DNA from: DATEGZ01 sp035279905
GTDB taxonomy: Bacteria; Acidobacteriota; Vicinamibacteria; Vicinamibacterales; SCN-69-37
Assembly (NCBI GenBank): GCA_035279905.1
Contig: DATEGZ010000058.1
Span: forward strand, 9,044-73,043
DNA: 64,000 bases
Direction of reading: 5' to 3'
In this document: piece after piece, positions 16,077-24,898 of the stretch
How positions within the stretch are numbered: the stretch's first letter is position 1
Layout of the letters: each line of letters opens with the position of its first letter
The notes under the pieces: model-generated
What the model was told of the DNA's origin: nothing
Database searches by the model: none
What the model saw: the letters and a program-made list of their open reading frames with translations, nothing else
Program-made: the position numbers and the translations under genes

Positions 16077-18611
16077 TTACTCGTATCGCAACGCTGTCAG
16101 CGGATCGACGCGTGAGGCCCGGCGCGCGGGCAGATAACCCGCGATCGCGGCGACGACGACCATCGTGACGATCGCTGCGGCGGCCGTCGTCAGGTCCCAC
16201 GGCGAAAGGCCGAAGAGCAGCGTGGACATCGTGGTGATGAGCCGTCCCGCGGCGTATGCGAGGCCGAGGCCGATCGCGATGCCGATGCCGACCATGAGGA
16301 GCGACTCGCCGAGCACCATGCCGATGACGTCGCCTCGCCTGGCGCCCAGCGCCATGCGGATGCCGATTTCGTTCGTCCGGCGCGAGACGTTGTAGGACAT
16401 CAGACCGAAGAGGCCGATCGCCGCCAGCAACAGCGCCAGACCGCCAAACAGCGAGTACGCCATGGCGAAGAGCCGCTCCTGCGAAAAGCGCTGCTCGACC
16501 TGCTCGGCCTGCGTCGAGACACGCGTCACAGGCACGTTCGCATCGACGCGCTTGACCGCCTCGCGTACTGAGGCGATCGCGGCCTTGGCGTCACCGGCCG
16601 TGCGCACTTCGAAGGTCGCATTGCGCGGGGTTTCGTTCGGGAACGCCGAGTAGACCGTGGGCGGTGAGGCGTCGCGCAAGCTCGAGTACTTCGTGTCGCC
16701 GACGATCCCGATGATCTCGCTCTCGCTGGTCTGCTCGGGCGAGCTGCCGAAGCGCTTGCCGACCGCGTTTTCGCCCGGGAAATACTGCTTCGCGAGCGAC
16801 GCGCTGATCAGGACGACCTGGGGCGCCTTCGGCTGCAGATCCGCCGCCTCGAAGTTCCGGCCGCTCAGCACCGGAATCTTCAGCGTCTCGAAGAATTCCG
16901 GGCGCACCGTCATCACCCACATCTCGAGGCCCTTGTTGCCGTTGGCCGTGCGTCCCTGGATGTACATGTCGCTCGTGCTCGTGTTGCCCGAGAGGAACGC
17001 CGTCGCTGACCAGCTCACCGACCGGACGCCCGGCAGCGCGCGAATCGCGTCCGCGGAGTCGCGGAAGAACTGGCCCGTGCGCGCCTGGTCGTATCCGTTG
17101 AGCCTCGGATTCACGCTGAACAGCAGCAGGTTCTGCGTGTTGAAGCCGACGTCGACGTTGCGCAGGTTCTGGATGGTCCGGAGAAAGAGTCCCGCGCCGA
17201 TGAGCAGCACGAGCGAGATCGCGACCTGCGCCACGAGCAACGCGCGGCTCAGCCACGAGCGCCCGCGCGTCACACTGCGGCCCGTTTCTTTCATCGACGA
17301 CGCGAGGTCGACGCGCGTCGCGCGCAGCGCCGGCATCAGGCCAAAGACGATGCCCGTAAGCACGCTGAGGCCGGCCACGAAGCCTCCGACGCGCCAATCG
17401 ATCGGGACGTCCGAGCCGAAGGGGAGCAGCTGCTTGCTCCAGTAGCCGACCAGGATGCCGAGCAGGCCGCCCAGCCCCGCGAGAAACACGCTCTCCGTCA
17501 GCAGCTGCCGGATGAGCCGCGGGCGCGACGCGCCCATCGACAGGCGCAGCGCAATTTCTTTCTGGCGGGCGGTCGCGCGCGAGAGCAACAGGTTGGCGAC
17601 GTTCGCGCACACGATGAGCAGCACGAGGCCCGTGACGATCGCGAGCGCGATCGCCGAGCGCGTGGTGTTGGTGTCGAGGTCGTACGTGCCGCGCGCCCCC
17701 GAGTCGACCTCGATGTGCGGCACCGCCGTGCGGTTCTGGTTGCGCGCGAGCATGCGCGTTTCCGGAGTGAGCGACGCAAAGTACGAGTCCCACCCCGCCT
17801 TCGCGGTGTTCTGGAACACCGTGCCGAGGCTCGCGCGCACGCGATCGAGCGTCGCGCCCGGCGCCAGCCGGCCCATCGTCTGCAGCCACCAGTAGGTCGG
17901 CTCGCTCAGCCGCTTGTCGCCGCCGAATTGCGGATCGAGCGCGAGCGGCAAGGTGATGTCGCGCGCGGAGTTGCTGAGATTCTGCGTGCCCGTGAACCAC
18001 TCCGGCGTCACGCCGATGACGGTGACGGGCACGTTGTTCATGTTGACGACGCGGTTCACGACCGTGGGGTCGGAGCCGAAGCGGCGCGTCCACACGGCGT
18101 AACTGAGGACCGCGACCGCTGGTGCAGACGGCTGGTCGTCGTCCGGCGAGATCAGCCGGCCGAGAAACGGCGGCACCTGCGTCACCTGGAAGTAGTTGCC
18201 CGAGACCAGCTGTGCGCTCGACAGGTCGGCGGTGCCGTTGAGCAGGATGTTCACGCTGCCGATCGGCGCCATCGCGGCCAGGTCCGTCAGCGCGCCGCTC
18301 GAGTGGCCGGCCTCGCGCATCGCTTGATAGATCGCGTACGACACCGTCGCGCGGATGTTTTCTCCAGCGGCGTTCTTGGTGTTGGACCCGTAGTCGCTCG
18401 AGCTGCGCTGCATCTGGTTCTGACCGGCCCACCGGACGCGCACCAGCGATTCGGGATGCGGCACAGGGAGCTGGCGGATGAGCAGGCCGTTCACGGCCGT
18501 GAAGAGCGCGGTGTTCGCGCCGATGCCGAGCGCCAGGGAGACCAGGACGACGGCGGTCCAGCCCTTGGCGTGCATCAACATCCGTGCGGCGTGTCGCAGA
18601 TCCTGAAACAT
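16077..18611 (-). CDS. ADOP-family ABC transporter permease
   Basis: An 844-residue permease with the family start MFQDLRHAARMLMHAKGWTAVVLVSLALGIGANTALFTAVNGLLIRQLP, a large periplasmic domain, the first FtsX helices with VCANVANLLLSRATARQKEIALRLSMGASR, a second periplasmic domain, and the C-terminal helices with SRRTNEIGIRMALGARRGDVIGMVLGES, ending RRASRVDPLTALRYE. It lies directly upstream of and co-oriented with the oxalate/glyoxylate operon (11-23 bases apart), so read-through is possible. No ATPase partner is adjacent. The substrate is unknown. Confidence 0.88.
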   Translation of the reverse strand: MFQDLRHAARMLMHAKGWTAVVLVSLALGIGANTALFTAVNGLLIRQLPVPHPESLVRVRWAGQNQMQRSSSDYGSNTKNAAGENIRATVSYAIYQAMREAGHSSGALTDLAAMAPIGSVNILLNGTADLSSAQLVSGNYFQVTQVPPFLGRLISPDDDQPSAPAVAVLSYAVWTRRFGSDPTVVNRVVNMNNVPVTVIGVTPEWFTGTQNLSNSARDITLPLALDPQFGGDKRLSEPTYWWLQTMGRLAPGATLDRVRASLGTVFQNTAKAGWDSYFASLTPETRMLARNQNRTAVPHIEVDSGARGTYDLDTNTTRSAIALAIVTGLVLLIVCANVANLLLSRATARQKEIALRLSMGASRPRLIRQLLTESVFLAGLGGLLGILVGYWSKQLLPFGSDVPIDWRVGGFVAGLSVLTGIVFGLMPALRATRVDLASSMKETGRSVTRGRSWLSRALLVAQVAISLVLLIGAGLFLRTIQNLRNVDVGFNTQNLLLFSVNPRLNGYDQARTGQFFRDSADAIRALPGVRSVSWSATAFLSGNTSTSDMYIQGRTANGNKGLEMWVMTVRPEFFETLKIPVLSGRNFEAADLQPKAPQVVLISASLAKQYFPGENAVGKRFGSSPEQTSESEIIGIVGDTKYSSLRDASPPTVYSAFPNETPRNATFEVRTAGDAKAAIASVREAVKRVDANVPVTRVSTQAEQVEQRFSQERLFAMAYSLFGGLALLLAAIGLFGLMSYNVSRRTNEIGIRMALGARRGDVIGMVLGESLLMVGIGIAIGLGLAYAAGRLITTMSTLLFGLSPWDLTTAAAAIVTMVVVAAIAGYLPARRASRVDPLTALRYE

Positions 18612-18669
18612 GGTGACCTCGAGGAAGCTAGCGCATTATACGAAGATGTTCGTAGATAGCAAGGATAAT

Positions 18670-18746
18670 GACACCGGGAGTAATTTCCGGGATTTTGAGG
18701 GGTCAAAAGCCAGGTACGGCTTTTGCGCGAAACTACTCCCGGTATC
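18670..18746. repeat. Imperfect inverted repeat with REP-like hairpin at the end of ispG
   Basis: GACACCGGGAGTAATTTC at 18670-18687 and GAAACTACTCCCGGTATC at 18729-18746 are inverted copies with two mismatches. Between them GGGGTCAAAAGCC (18699-18711) and GGCTTTTG (18718-18725) form an inner hairpin with a 7-base stem. The right outer arm contains the ispG stop codon. The inner hairpin followed by TTTTGACC on the minus strand may act as a terminator for ispG. The GGGGTCA word resembles REP elements known from other bacteria. Confidence 0.65.
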
Positions 18747-19959
18747 TTTTCTCGACGTACTCGTCGATGAGCTTCTGGAAGGCGATGGCCAGTTCGTCAT
18801 ACGTCCCGCGAAGGGTTGAGACGTGCTGACCATCAATAAAGATAGGGCAGTTGGGTGATTCGCCTGTCCCGGGCAGCGAGATGCCGATATTCGCGGCCTT
18901 TGACTCTCCCGGGCCATTCACGACGCACCCCATCACCGCCACGGACATCGTCTCGACCCCGGGGTGCGTCGTTTTCCACACCGGCATCATCGTCCGGACG
19001 TACGACTGGACGCGCTCGGCCAACTCCTGGAAGGTGGTCGACGTCGTCCGGCCGCAGCCGGGGCAGGCGGTGATCGAGGGTGAGAACGACCGCAGCCCCA
19101 GCGCTTGAAGGATCTCGCACGCGGCGTAGACCTCGTCGCGCCGGTCGCCGCCGGGCCGGGGCGTGAGCGAGACGCGAATCGTGTCGCCGATGCCCTCGTT
19201 GAGCAGAATCGCGAGCGCGGACGCCGACCACGCGACGCCCTTGATCCCCATGCCCGCCTCGGTGAGGCCCAGATGCAGCGGCTGCTCGGTCTTCTTCGCC
19301 AGGTTTCGATAGACCGCGATCAGATCGCGCGGGCGCGACACCTTGCAGGAAATGATGATCTGGTTGCGTGTGAGGCCGGCCTCGAGCGCGAGATCCGTCG
19401 ACTGCAGCGCCGACAGGACCAAGCACTCGTTGATGATCTCTTCGGACGTGTGCCCGAGGTTCTTGTCCGTGTTCTCCTGCATCTTCGCCATCACCAGCTC
19501 CTGATTCAGGGAGCCGCCGTTGACGCCGATGCGCACGGGCTTCTGATGATCGAGCGCGACCTTGCAGATCGTCGTGAACTGCTCGTCTCGCCGCTTGCCG
19601 GTCCCGACGTTCCCCGGGTTGATCCGGTACTTGTCGAGCGCGCGCGCGGCGTCCGGAAATCGCGTGAGCAGGAGGTGGCCGTTGTAGTGAAAATCGCCGA
19701 TGAGCGGCGCCTGGCACCCGGCGTCGAGCATCCGTTTCTTGATCTCCGGCACCGCCTCCGCCGCCTCAGGCGTGTTGACCGTGACCCGCACCATCTCGGA
19801 GCCGGCTTCGGCCAGCTCGACGCACTGGCGCGCCGTCGCCACCGCGTCGGCGGTCTCGGTCATCGTCATGCTCTGGACGACGACCGGCGCGCCTCCGCCG
19901 ACCTGGACGTTGCCGACCTTTACAGGCACGGTACGATGGAGGCGAACGGGGGCGGCCAT
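18733..19959 (-). CDS. ispG: 4-hydroxy-3-methylbut-2-en-1-yl diphosphate synthase
   Basis: A 408-residue enzyme of the MEP isoprenoid pathway (GcpE family). It has VGGGAPVVVQSMTMTETADAVATARQ at the start, the TIM-barrel segments PLIGDFHYNGHLLL, RINPGNVGTGKRRDEQF and GVNGGSLNQEL, and the iron-sulphur domain with CPGCGRTTSTTFQELAE and VMGCVVNGPGESKAANIGISLPG, which supply the 4Fe-4S cysteines. It reductively converts the cyclodiphosphate to HMBPP in the cytoplasm. I chose the ATG at 19959; a TTG at 19980 is in frame. It has no operon partners here. Confidence 0.95.
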   Translation of the reverse strand: MAAPVRLHRTVPVKVGNVQVGGGAPVVVQSMTMTETADAVATARQCVELAEAGSEMVRVTVNTPEAAEAVPEIKKRMLDAGCQAPLIGDFHYNGHLLLTRFPDAARALDKYRINPGNVGTGKRRDEQFTTICKVALDHQKPVRIGVNGGSLNQELVMAKMQENTDKNLGHTSEEIINECLVLSALQSTDLALEAGLTRNQIIISCKVSRPRDLIAVYRNLAKKTEQPLHLGLTEAGMGIKGVAWSASALAILLNEGIGDTIRVSLTPRPGGDRRDEVYAACEILQALGLRSFSPSITACPGCGRTTSTTFQELAERVQSYVRTMMPVWKTTHPGVETMSVAVMGCVVNGPGESKAANIGISLPGTGESPNCPIFIDGQHVSTLRGTYDELAIAFQKLIDEYVEKRYRE

Positions 19960-20041
19960 AGAGCGATCATACTGGTTCAAGCCAAGGCCGGGAATCTGGA
20001 GTCAGAGCCTTCAGGCGTCGATATTCAGCCAGGAGTTCTCT

Positions 20042-20893
20042 ATGCGAATTGCTCGATTGACGTTGTCGGTGGTCATGCTGCTGAGCCTGGTGGCGGCGGT
20101 CGGCGCCCAGGCGCCCGTCACGAGCGCGGACCTGACGAAGCTCGAGGCGACGGCCGACGACATCGCGAAGAAGGCGGAGGGGTTGAGGGCGAGCGACCCG
20201 ACGCTGTCCACCGAGATCACCAAAAGACTGTCGGACCTGCGCGACGACATCACCTATCAGAAGGTGAAGATGCGCCGCGGCGAGACGGTGTCGCGCGACG
20301 AGTACACGCTGCTTCGCGACAAGCTCGAGCGGCTGCGTATCACCGCCCAGCCGGAAAAGGTCATGGCGCAGCCGGTGCTCGATCCGATTGCGGTCGTCGT
20401 GCCCGTCGGGACGGAGATGGACGTCCGTCTGCAGACGCCGCTCAACTCCGGTACCGCGAAAATCGAGCAGCGCTTCGAAGCGACGACGATCCTCGACCTG
20501 AAGATAGGCGACAAGCTCCCGATTCCCGCGGGCACGGTCGCGCGCGGATTCGTGAGCTCGGTCAGCCCCGCGGGACGACTCGATCGCCGCGGCAACCTGA
20601 CGCTCTCGTTCGACGAGATCCTGCTCGGCAAATCACCGACGCGATTCCGCGCGTCGGTGGAGCAGGCGATTGACGGCAAGATGGGACAGGACATCACGCG
20701 CATCGGCGCCGGCGCGACGATCGGCGCGATCGTCGGCGGCATCATCGGCGGCGGCAAGGGCGCGCTCGTGGGCGTGCTCGTCGGCAGCGGCGGGACGATG
20801 GCGGCGACCGAGGGCGCGGACGTCTCGCTGCCGGTCGGGACGATTCTCCGGATTCGCGTCGACCAGCCCTTGACGGTGCAAATCGGCGGATAG
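20042..20893 (+). CDS. Secreted protein with a C-terminal glycine-rich membrane-like segment
   Basis: A 283-residue protein of unknown function. The signal peptide RLTLSVVMLLSLVAAVGAQA is followed by a helical region to about residue 100, then a beta-rich part with VVVPVGTEMDVRLQTPLNSGTAKIEQRFEATTI and LPIPAGTVARGFVSSVSPAGRLDRRGNLTLSF. A glycine-zipper segment, GAGATIGAIVGGIIGGGKG, lies near residue 223, before a last domain repeating the VPVGT-type motif (SLPVGTILRIRVDQPLTVQ). I chose the ATG at 20042 because CAGGAG lies 7 bases upstream and the signal peptide starts there. It is divergent from ispG and convergent with the next ADOP gene, six bases away. Confidence 0.7.
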   Translation: MRIARLTLSVVMLLSLVAAVGAQAPVTSADLTKLEATADDIAKKAEGLRASDPTLSTEITKRLSDLRDDITYQKVKMRRGETVSRDEYTLLRDKLERLRITAQPEKVMAQPVLDPIAVVVPVGTEMDVRLQTPLNSGTAKIEQRFEATTILDLKIGDKLPIPAGTVARGFVSSVSPAGRLDRRGNLTLSFDEILLGKSPTRFRASVEQAIDGKMGQDITRIGAGATIGAIVGGIIGGGKGALVGVLVGSGGTMAATEGADVSLPVGTILRIRVDQPLTVQIGG

Positions 20894-20899
20894 TGAGCG

Positions 20900-23257
20900 C
20901 TATTCCGCGCGCAACGCCCGTGTCGGATCGAGCCGGCTCGCGCGCCGCGCCGGTACGTAGCTCGCGACGATCGTCGCGATGACGAGCGCTGAGACAACGG
21001 CGACGAGCGTCGCCGGATCGTCAGGCGCGATCCCAAACACGAGACCGCGGAGCAGACGAGCCAGCCACAGCGCGGCGCCGAAGCCGGCCGCGCTTCCTAC
21101 AACCGCCGGCCAGAGCGACTCGAGGACCACCCGCGCCGCCAGCCGACGCGGCGCGAGCCCGAGCGCCAGCCGGATGCCGAATTCCTGCGTGCGCTGCGTG
21201 ACGCTGTAGGCGGTCACTCCGGCGACGCCAGCAATCGCGACCGCAAACGCCAGCGCGCCGAACACTCCGAACAAGGCTGCCTCCATTCGCGTGTCGGCGA
21301 CAGAATCGCCGACCAGCGCGTCGAGCGGCTGGATGCTGCGAATGGCGCCACGCGCGTCTACGGTTCGGATTTCTTTGGCGATGGGGTCGGCTACCGCCGA
21401 CAGTTGGCGCTCGTCGTCTATCCGGATCGAAAGATAGAAATTGCCCGGGGCGCGGCGATCCGTCGACAGGTAAAGCATGTCCACCGGCTGGCTGCGCACG
21501 GCGAACGAGCGCACGTCCGCGACGACGCCGATGACCTCGCAGTCGATCTTGAGGTCGATTGCCTGGAACCGGCGGCCGATGAGCTCGCCCTCGGGCCATA
21601 AGCGCCTGGCGAGCGAGGCCGACAGCAGGGCCGGCTCGACGGCTGCGGTCTCGTCGGCCGGAACGAACTCACGACCGGCGACAACGCGGATGCCGAGCGT
21701 GCGGAAGTAGTCGGGCGACACCGTCCGCCAATCCGCGGACACCTTGTCTTTCGGCGAGCCTTCGCCGTGCAGGTCCTCTCCACGCGACGCCCTGGCGATC
21801 GGCCGCATGTCGGCGAGGCCAACGCTCTGGACGAACGGCAGCGAGCGCACGCGATCGCGTACTGCGCGCACGTACTCGCGGCTCGCGAGGTCTCGGAGCG
21901 CGGTTGGAGATCGCACGTTGACTTGAAGCACGCCGCCCGGACGAAAACCGATGTCCGAGCGCATCAGCCGCACGAAGCTGGTCAGCATCAGGCTGCCGCC
22001 CGCGACGAGCACCACCGCCAATCCCGCCTCGAGCGCGATCAGGATCTTGCCGAGTCTGGCGCGGCCGGACGCGCCGCCGCGGCCGCCGCGCTGGAGCAGA
22101 TCGGCGGTGCCGGGCCGCGACAGGCGAATCGCCGGCAGCAGGCTCGACAGCACGCCAACGAACAGCGTGAACATCAGACCGCCGGCGAGCACGCGGCCAT
22201 CGATGCTGATGAATCCGGATCGCGGAAGCACGTTGGGAATCAAGGCCTGAACGAAACGGAACGTCCAGACCGACAGCAGCGCCGCGACGAAACCGCCGGC
22301 GATCGCGAGCAGCAGGCCCTCGAGCATGATGAGACGTACGAGCTCGAATCGCCGCGCTCCGAGCGCGCGCCTGACCGCGACCTCACGCGCGCGACCGCTG
22401 CCGCGCGCGATCAGCATGTGCGTGAGGTTCGCCGACGCGATGAGCAGCAGAATCCCGACGCCGCCGATGAGCAGCCGCATGATGTTCGTGACGTAGTCGC
22501 CAACGAACGTCGCGGACAGCGATTGGACGGGCGGGTCCCTTCTCTGCATGACGAGCGCGTTCGGCGGGAGCCTAGGCGGGGCGTCGCGATCGACGACGGC
22601 GGATGCTTGAGCGGTGGTGACGCCGCCAGCCAACCGGCCGATCGCGCGAAGCGCGCGGCCCTGCAGCGGCTCGACCGGCGTGGCGAGGACGTCGGGCATC
22701 AACTCTTGAATGGTGGTGAGGAACAGGAAATCGGCCGGCAGCACACCCGCAACCCGTCTCGATCGATCCTCGAACGCGATCTGCGAGCCGACGACCGCGG
22801 GGTCGCCGCCAAAGCGCTGCATCCAGAGGCGATGCGTGAGGTACACCTCCGGTGTGCCAGCCGCTGGATCGCTCAAGCGCGCCGCGCCCAGGAGCGGCCG
22901 CACGCCGAGCAGCTCGAGAAAGTTCGGCGTGATGATCGCCTGTCGAATGACGAGCGGTTCGTCGCCGGGAAGAACGAGCGCCGGAAAGCTGAGGCTGTAG
23001 CCGGCGACGCCCGCAAACGTCGCGCGCTCGTTTTCCAGCGCGAGGAGATCGGCGGGCGATATCGAGTAGGGCGAAATCGAGACGAGCCCGTCGGGATCCG
23101 TGAACGGCAACGGCCGCAGCCACACGCCGTCGACGATCGCGAACGTCAGCATCGCCACGGCGAGGCCGGCGCCGAGCGTGCTGACGACCGCCGCGGTAAA
23201 GAGCGGCGTGCGGATGAGGCGGCGGGTCGCTTCTTTCACGTCGAGCCAGAAGGTCAT
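20900..23257 (-). CDS. ADOP-family ABC transporter permease
   Basis: A 785-residue permease that starts MTFWLDVKEATRRLIRTPLFTAAVVSTLGAGLAVAMLTFAIVDGVWLRPLPF, has the first FtsX segment with LLIASANLTHMLIARGSGRAREVAVRRALGARRFELVRLIMLEG, a second periplasmic domain, and ends with TQRTQEFGIRLALGLAPRRLAARVVLESLW and ARRASRLDPTRALRAE. I chose the ATG at 23257 over the longer frame to 23281. It is slightly shorter than the other two complete ADOPs, and its first helix and motif are less canonical (ALGAGLAVAML). The substrate is unknown. Confidence 0.86.
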   Translation of the reverse strand: MTFWLDVKEATRRLIRTPLFTAAVVSTLGAGLAVAMLTFAIVDGVWLRPLPFTDPDGLVSISPYSISPADLLALENERATFAGVAGYSLSFPALVLPGDEPLVIRQAIITPNFLELLGVRPLLGAARLSDPAAGTPEVYLTHRLWMQRFGGDPAVVGSQIAFEDRSRRVAGVLPADFLFLTTIQELMPDVLATPVEPLQGRALRAIGRLAGGVTTAQASAVVDRDAPPRLPPNALVMQRRDPPVQSLSATFVGDYVTNIMRLLIGGVGILLLIASANLTHMLIARGSGRAREVAVRRALGARRFELVRLIMLEGLLLAIAGGFVAALLSVWTFRFVQALIPNVLPRSGFISIDGRVLAGGLMFTLFVGVLSSLLPAIRLSRPGTADLLQRGGRGGASGRARLGKILIALEAGLAVVLVAGGSLMLTSFVRLMRSDIGFRPGGVLQVNVRSPTALRDLASREYVRAVRDRVRSLPFVQSVGLADMRPIARASRGEDLHGEGSPKDKVSADWRTVSPDYFRTLGIRVVAGREFVPADETAAVEPALLSASLARRLWPEGELIGRRFQAIDLKIDCEVIGVVADVRSFAVRSQPVDMLYLSTDRRAPGNFYLSIRIDDERQLSAVADPIAKEIRTVDARGAIRSIQPLDALVGDSVADTRMEAALFGVFGALAFAVAIAGVAGVTAYSVTQRTQEFGIRLALGLAPRRLAARVVLESLWPAVVGSAAGFGAALWLARLLRGLVFGIAPDDPATLVAVVSALVIATIVASYVPARRASRLDPTRALRAE

Positions 23258-23340
23258 GGGTGTTGTCCTGTGACCGCCCATAGTCGGGCGCGTTTCGCAC
23301 TGGAGTCAAGTTAAGATGCCGCATTCCGGAGGCATCTGCC

Positions 23341-24792
23341 ATGACTGCTCGAACCCTCGCCGGGTGCTGTGTTGCAATTGGTTTGGCCGTAGCGGCAGCG
23401 GCCGCACAAACTCAGGATGAGGCCGCGCTCGTCGCAAAAGCGCGCGGAATTCACCAGCGCGTGATCACGCTCGACACGCACAACGACATCAGCCCGAACA
23501 ATTTCACGCCGGAGTGCAACTACACGATGCGTCTGACGACGCAGGTGAACCTGCCGAAGATGACTGAAGGCGGGATGGACGTGTCGTTCATGATCGCGTA
23601 CGTCGGCCAAGGCCCGCTCACGCCCGAGGGCTACGACAACGCGTACCGGCAGGCGATCGCGAAGTTCGAAGCGGTGAATCGGCTGACCGAGCAGATCGCG
23701 CCCGCTCAGATCGGCCTCGCGCTCACGGCCGACGACGTCGTCCGGCTGCACAACCAGGGCAAGAAGATCGCGGTGATCGGGATCGAGAACGGCTACCCGA
23801 TCGGGATGGACATCAACCGCGTCAAGGAATTCTGGCAGAAGGGCGGGCGCTACATGTCGCTCGCGCACAACGGCCACAGCCAGCTGTCGGATTCGAACAC
23901 GGGCGAAGCGAACAACGAGTGGATGTGGGGCGGCCTGAGCCCGCTCGGCAAGCAGGTGATTGCCGAGATGAACAAGTGGGGGATCATGGTCGACGTCTCA
24001 CATCCATCCAAGGGTTCGATGATGCAGGCGGTCGCCTTGTCGAGGGCGCCGATCATCGCGTCGCACTCGGCGATTCGCGCGCTCGCCGACGTCAGCCGCA
24101 ACCTCGACGATGAGCAGCTGATGGCGATCAAGCAGAACGGCGGCGTCGTGCAGGTCGTGGCGTTCGCGTCGTACGTGAAGGCGGATCCGCCGGGACGCTC
24201 AGCCGCGCGCGCGGCGGCGATGGCGCAGCTGCGCGAGCAGTTCGGGATCGCGGCGGCCTCCGCACCTGGCGGTGCTACGGCGGGCCAGGGGCGTGGTGGT
24301 GGCGGAGGACGTGCAGCAGGGGCCGCTCCAGCTGGTGGCGCGCCAACGGCTCCGCCCTGTTCGATCGAGCAGCCCGGTCAGGCTGGGCGAGGAGGACGTG
24401 GCGGTGGTGGTGGCCGCGGCGCCGGTGCCGCGACCGCTGGTCTCGACGCGCTTACGCCAGAGCGGCGCACGCAGTACGATCTCAGGCTCGCGAAGATCAA
24501 CGCGGACTACCCGCCCGCGCCGCGGGCGACGGTGAAGGACTTCGTCGATCACATCGACTACGCGGTGAAGCTCATCGGGATCGATCACGTCGGGATTTCG
24601 TCGGACTTCGATGGCGGAGGCGGCGTCGACGGCTGGAACAGCGCGGCCGAGGCGTTCAACGTCACGCTCGAGCTCGTGCGGCGTGGGTACACGGAAGAGC
24701 AGATCGGCAAGATCTGGAGCGGGAATCTGCTGCGCGTGTGGCGCGAGACGGAAACCGTTGCGAAGCGGATACAGGCAGGGGAGATCAAATAG
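23341..24792 (+). CDS. Secreted membrane dipeptidase (peptidase M19) with Gly/Ala-rich insertion
   Basis: A 483-residue zinc dipeptidase of the renal dipeptidase family, with a signal peptide (residues 1-22). Metal-binding parts are visible: DTHND near residue 44, IGIENGYP near 144, DVSHPS near 219, ASHSAIRAL near 240 and SSDFDGG near 422. Between about residues 310 and 380 there is a low-complexity insertion made of GRGGGGGRAAGA-like repeats, probably a flexible loop rather than a domain. It would cleave dipeptides, possibly also D-containing ones, in the periplasm or outside the cell. A TAAGAT hexamer lies about 29 bases upstream. The next gene begins after a repeat-bearing gap. Confidence 0.87.
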   Translation: MTARTLAGCCVAIGLAVAAAAAQTQDEAALVAKARGIHQRVITLDTHNDISPNNFTPECNYTMRLTTQVNLPKMTEGGMDVSFMIAYVGQGPLTPEGYDNAYRQAIAKFEAVNRLTEQIAPAQIGLALTADDVVRLHNQGKKIAVIGIENGYPIGMDINRVKEFWQKGGRYMSLAHNGHSQLSDSNTGEANNEWMWGGLSPLGKQVIAEMNKWGIMVDVSHPSKGSMMQAVALSRAPIIASHSAIRALADVSRNLDDEQLMAIKQNGGVVQVVAFASYVKADPPGRSAARAAAMAQLREQFGIAAASAPGGATAGQGRGGGGGRAAGAAPAGGAPTAPPCSIEQPGQAGRGGRGGGGGRGAGAATAGLDALTPERRTQYDLRLAKINADYPPAPRATVKDFVDHIDYAVKLIGIDHVGISSDFDGGGGVDGWNSAAEAFNVTLELVRRGYTEEQIGKIWSGNLLRVWRETETVAKRIQAGEIK

Positions 24793-24798
24793 ACAGAG

Positions 24799-24864
24799 AG
24801 CTGAGAAGTCCGGTGAACTGAGAAGTCCGGCGAACTGAGAAGTCCGGGTGAAGGGTGAAGTCCT
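24799..24864. repeat. 17-base tandem intergenic repeat, family B copy 1
   Basis: Three copies of CTGAGAAGTCCGG start at 24801, 24818 and 24835, a period of 17 bases, followed by degenerate GTGAAG words. The element begins about seven bases after the dipeptidase stop codon. The reverse complement of the same unit occurs in four copies at 45372-45442. Confidence 0.8.
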
Positions 24865-24872
24865 GGCGGCTG

Positions 24873-24878
24873 TAGAAT
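24873..24878 (+). promoter_or_regulatory. Candidate -10 hexamer TAGAAT
   Basis: TAGAAT lies 20 bases before the ATG at 24899, directly after the family B repeat. No clear -35 is seen. Confidence 0.3.
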
Positions 24879-24898
24879 CGTACTGAGCCGAGAATTCG

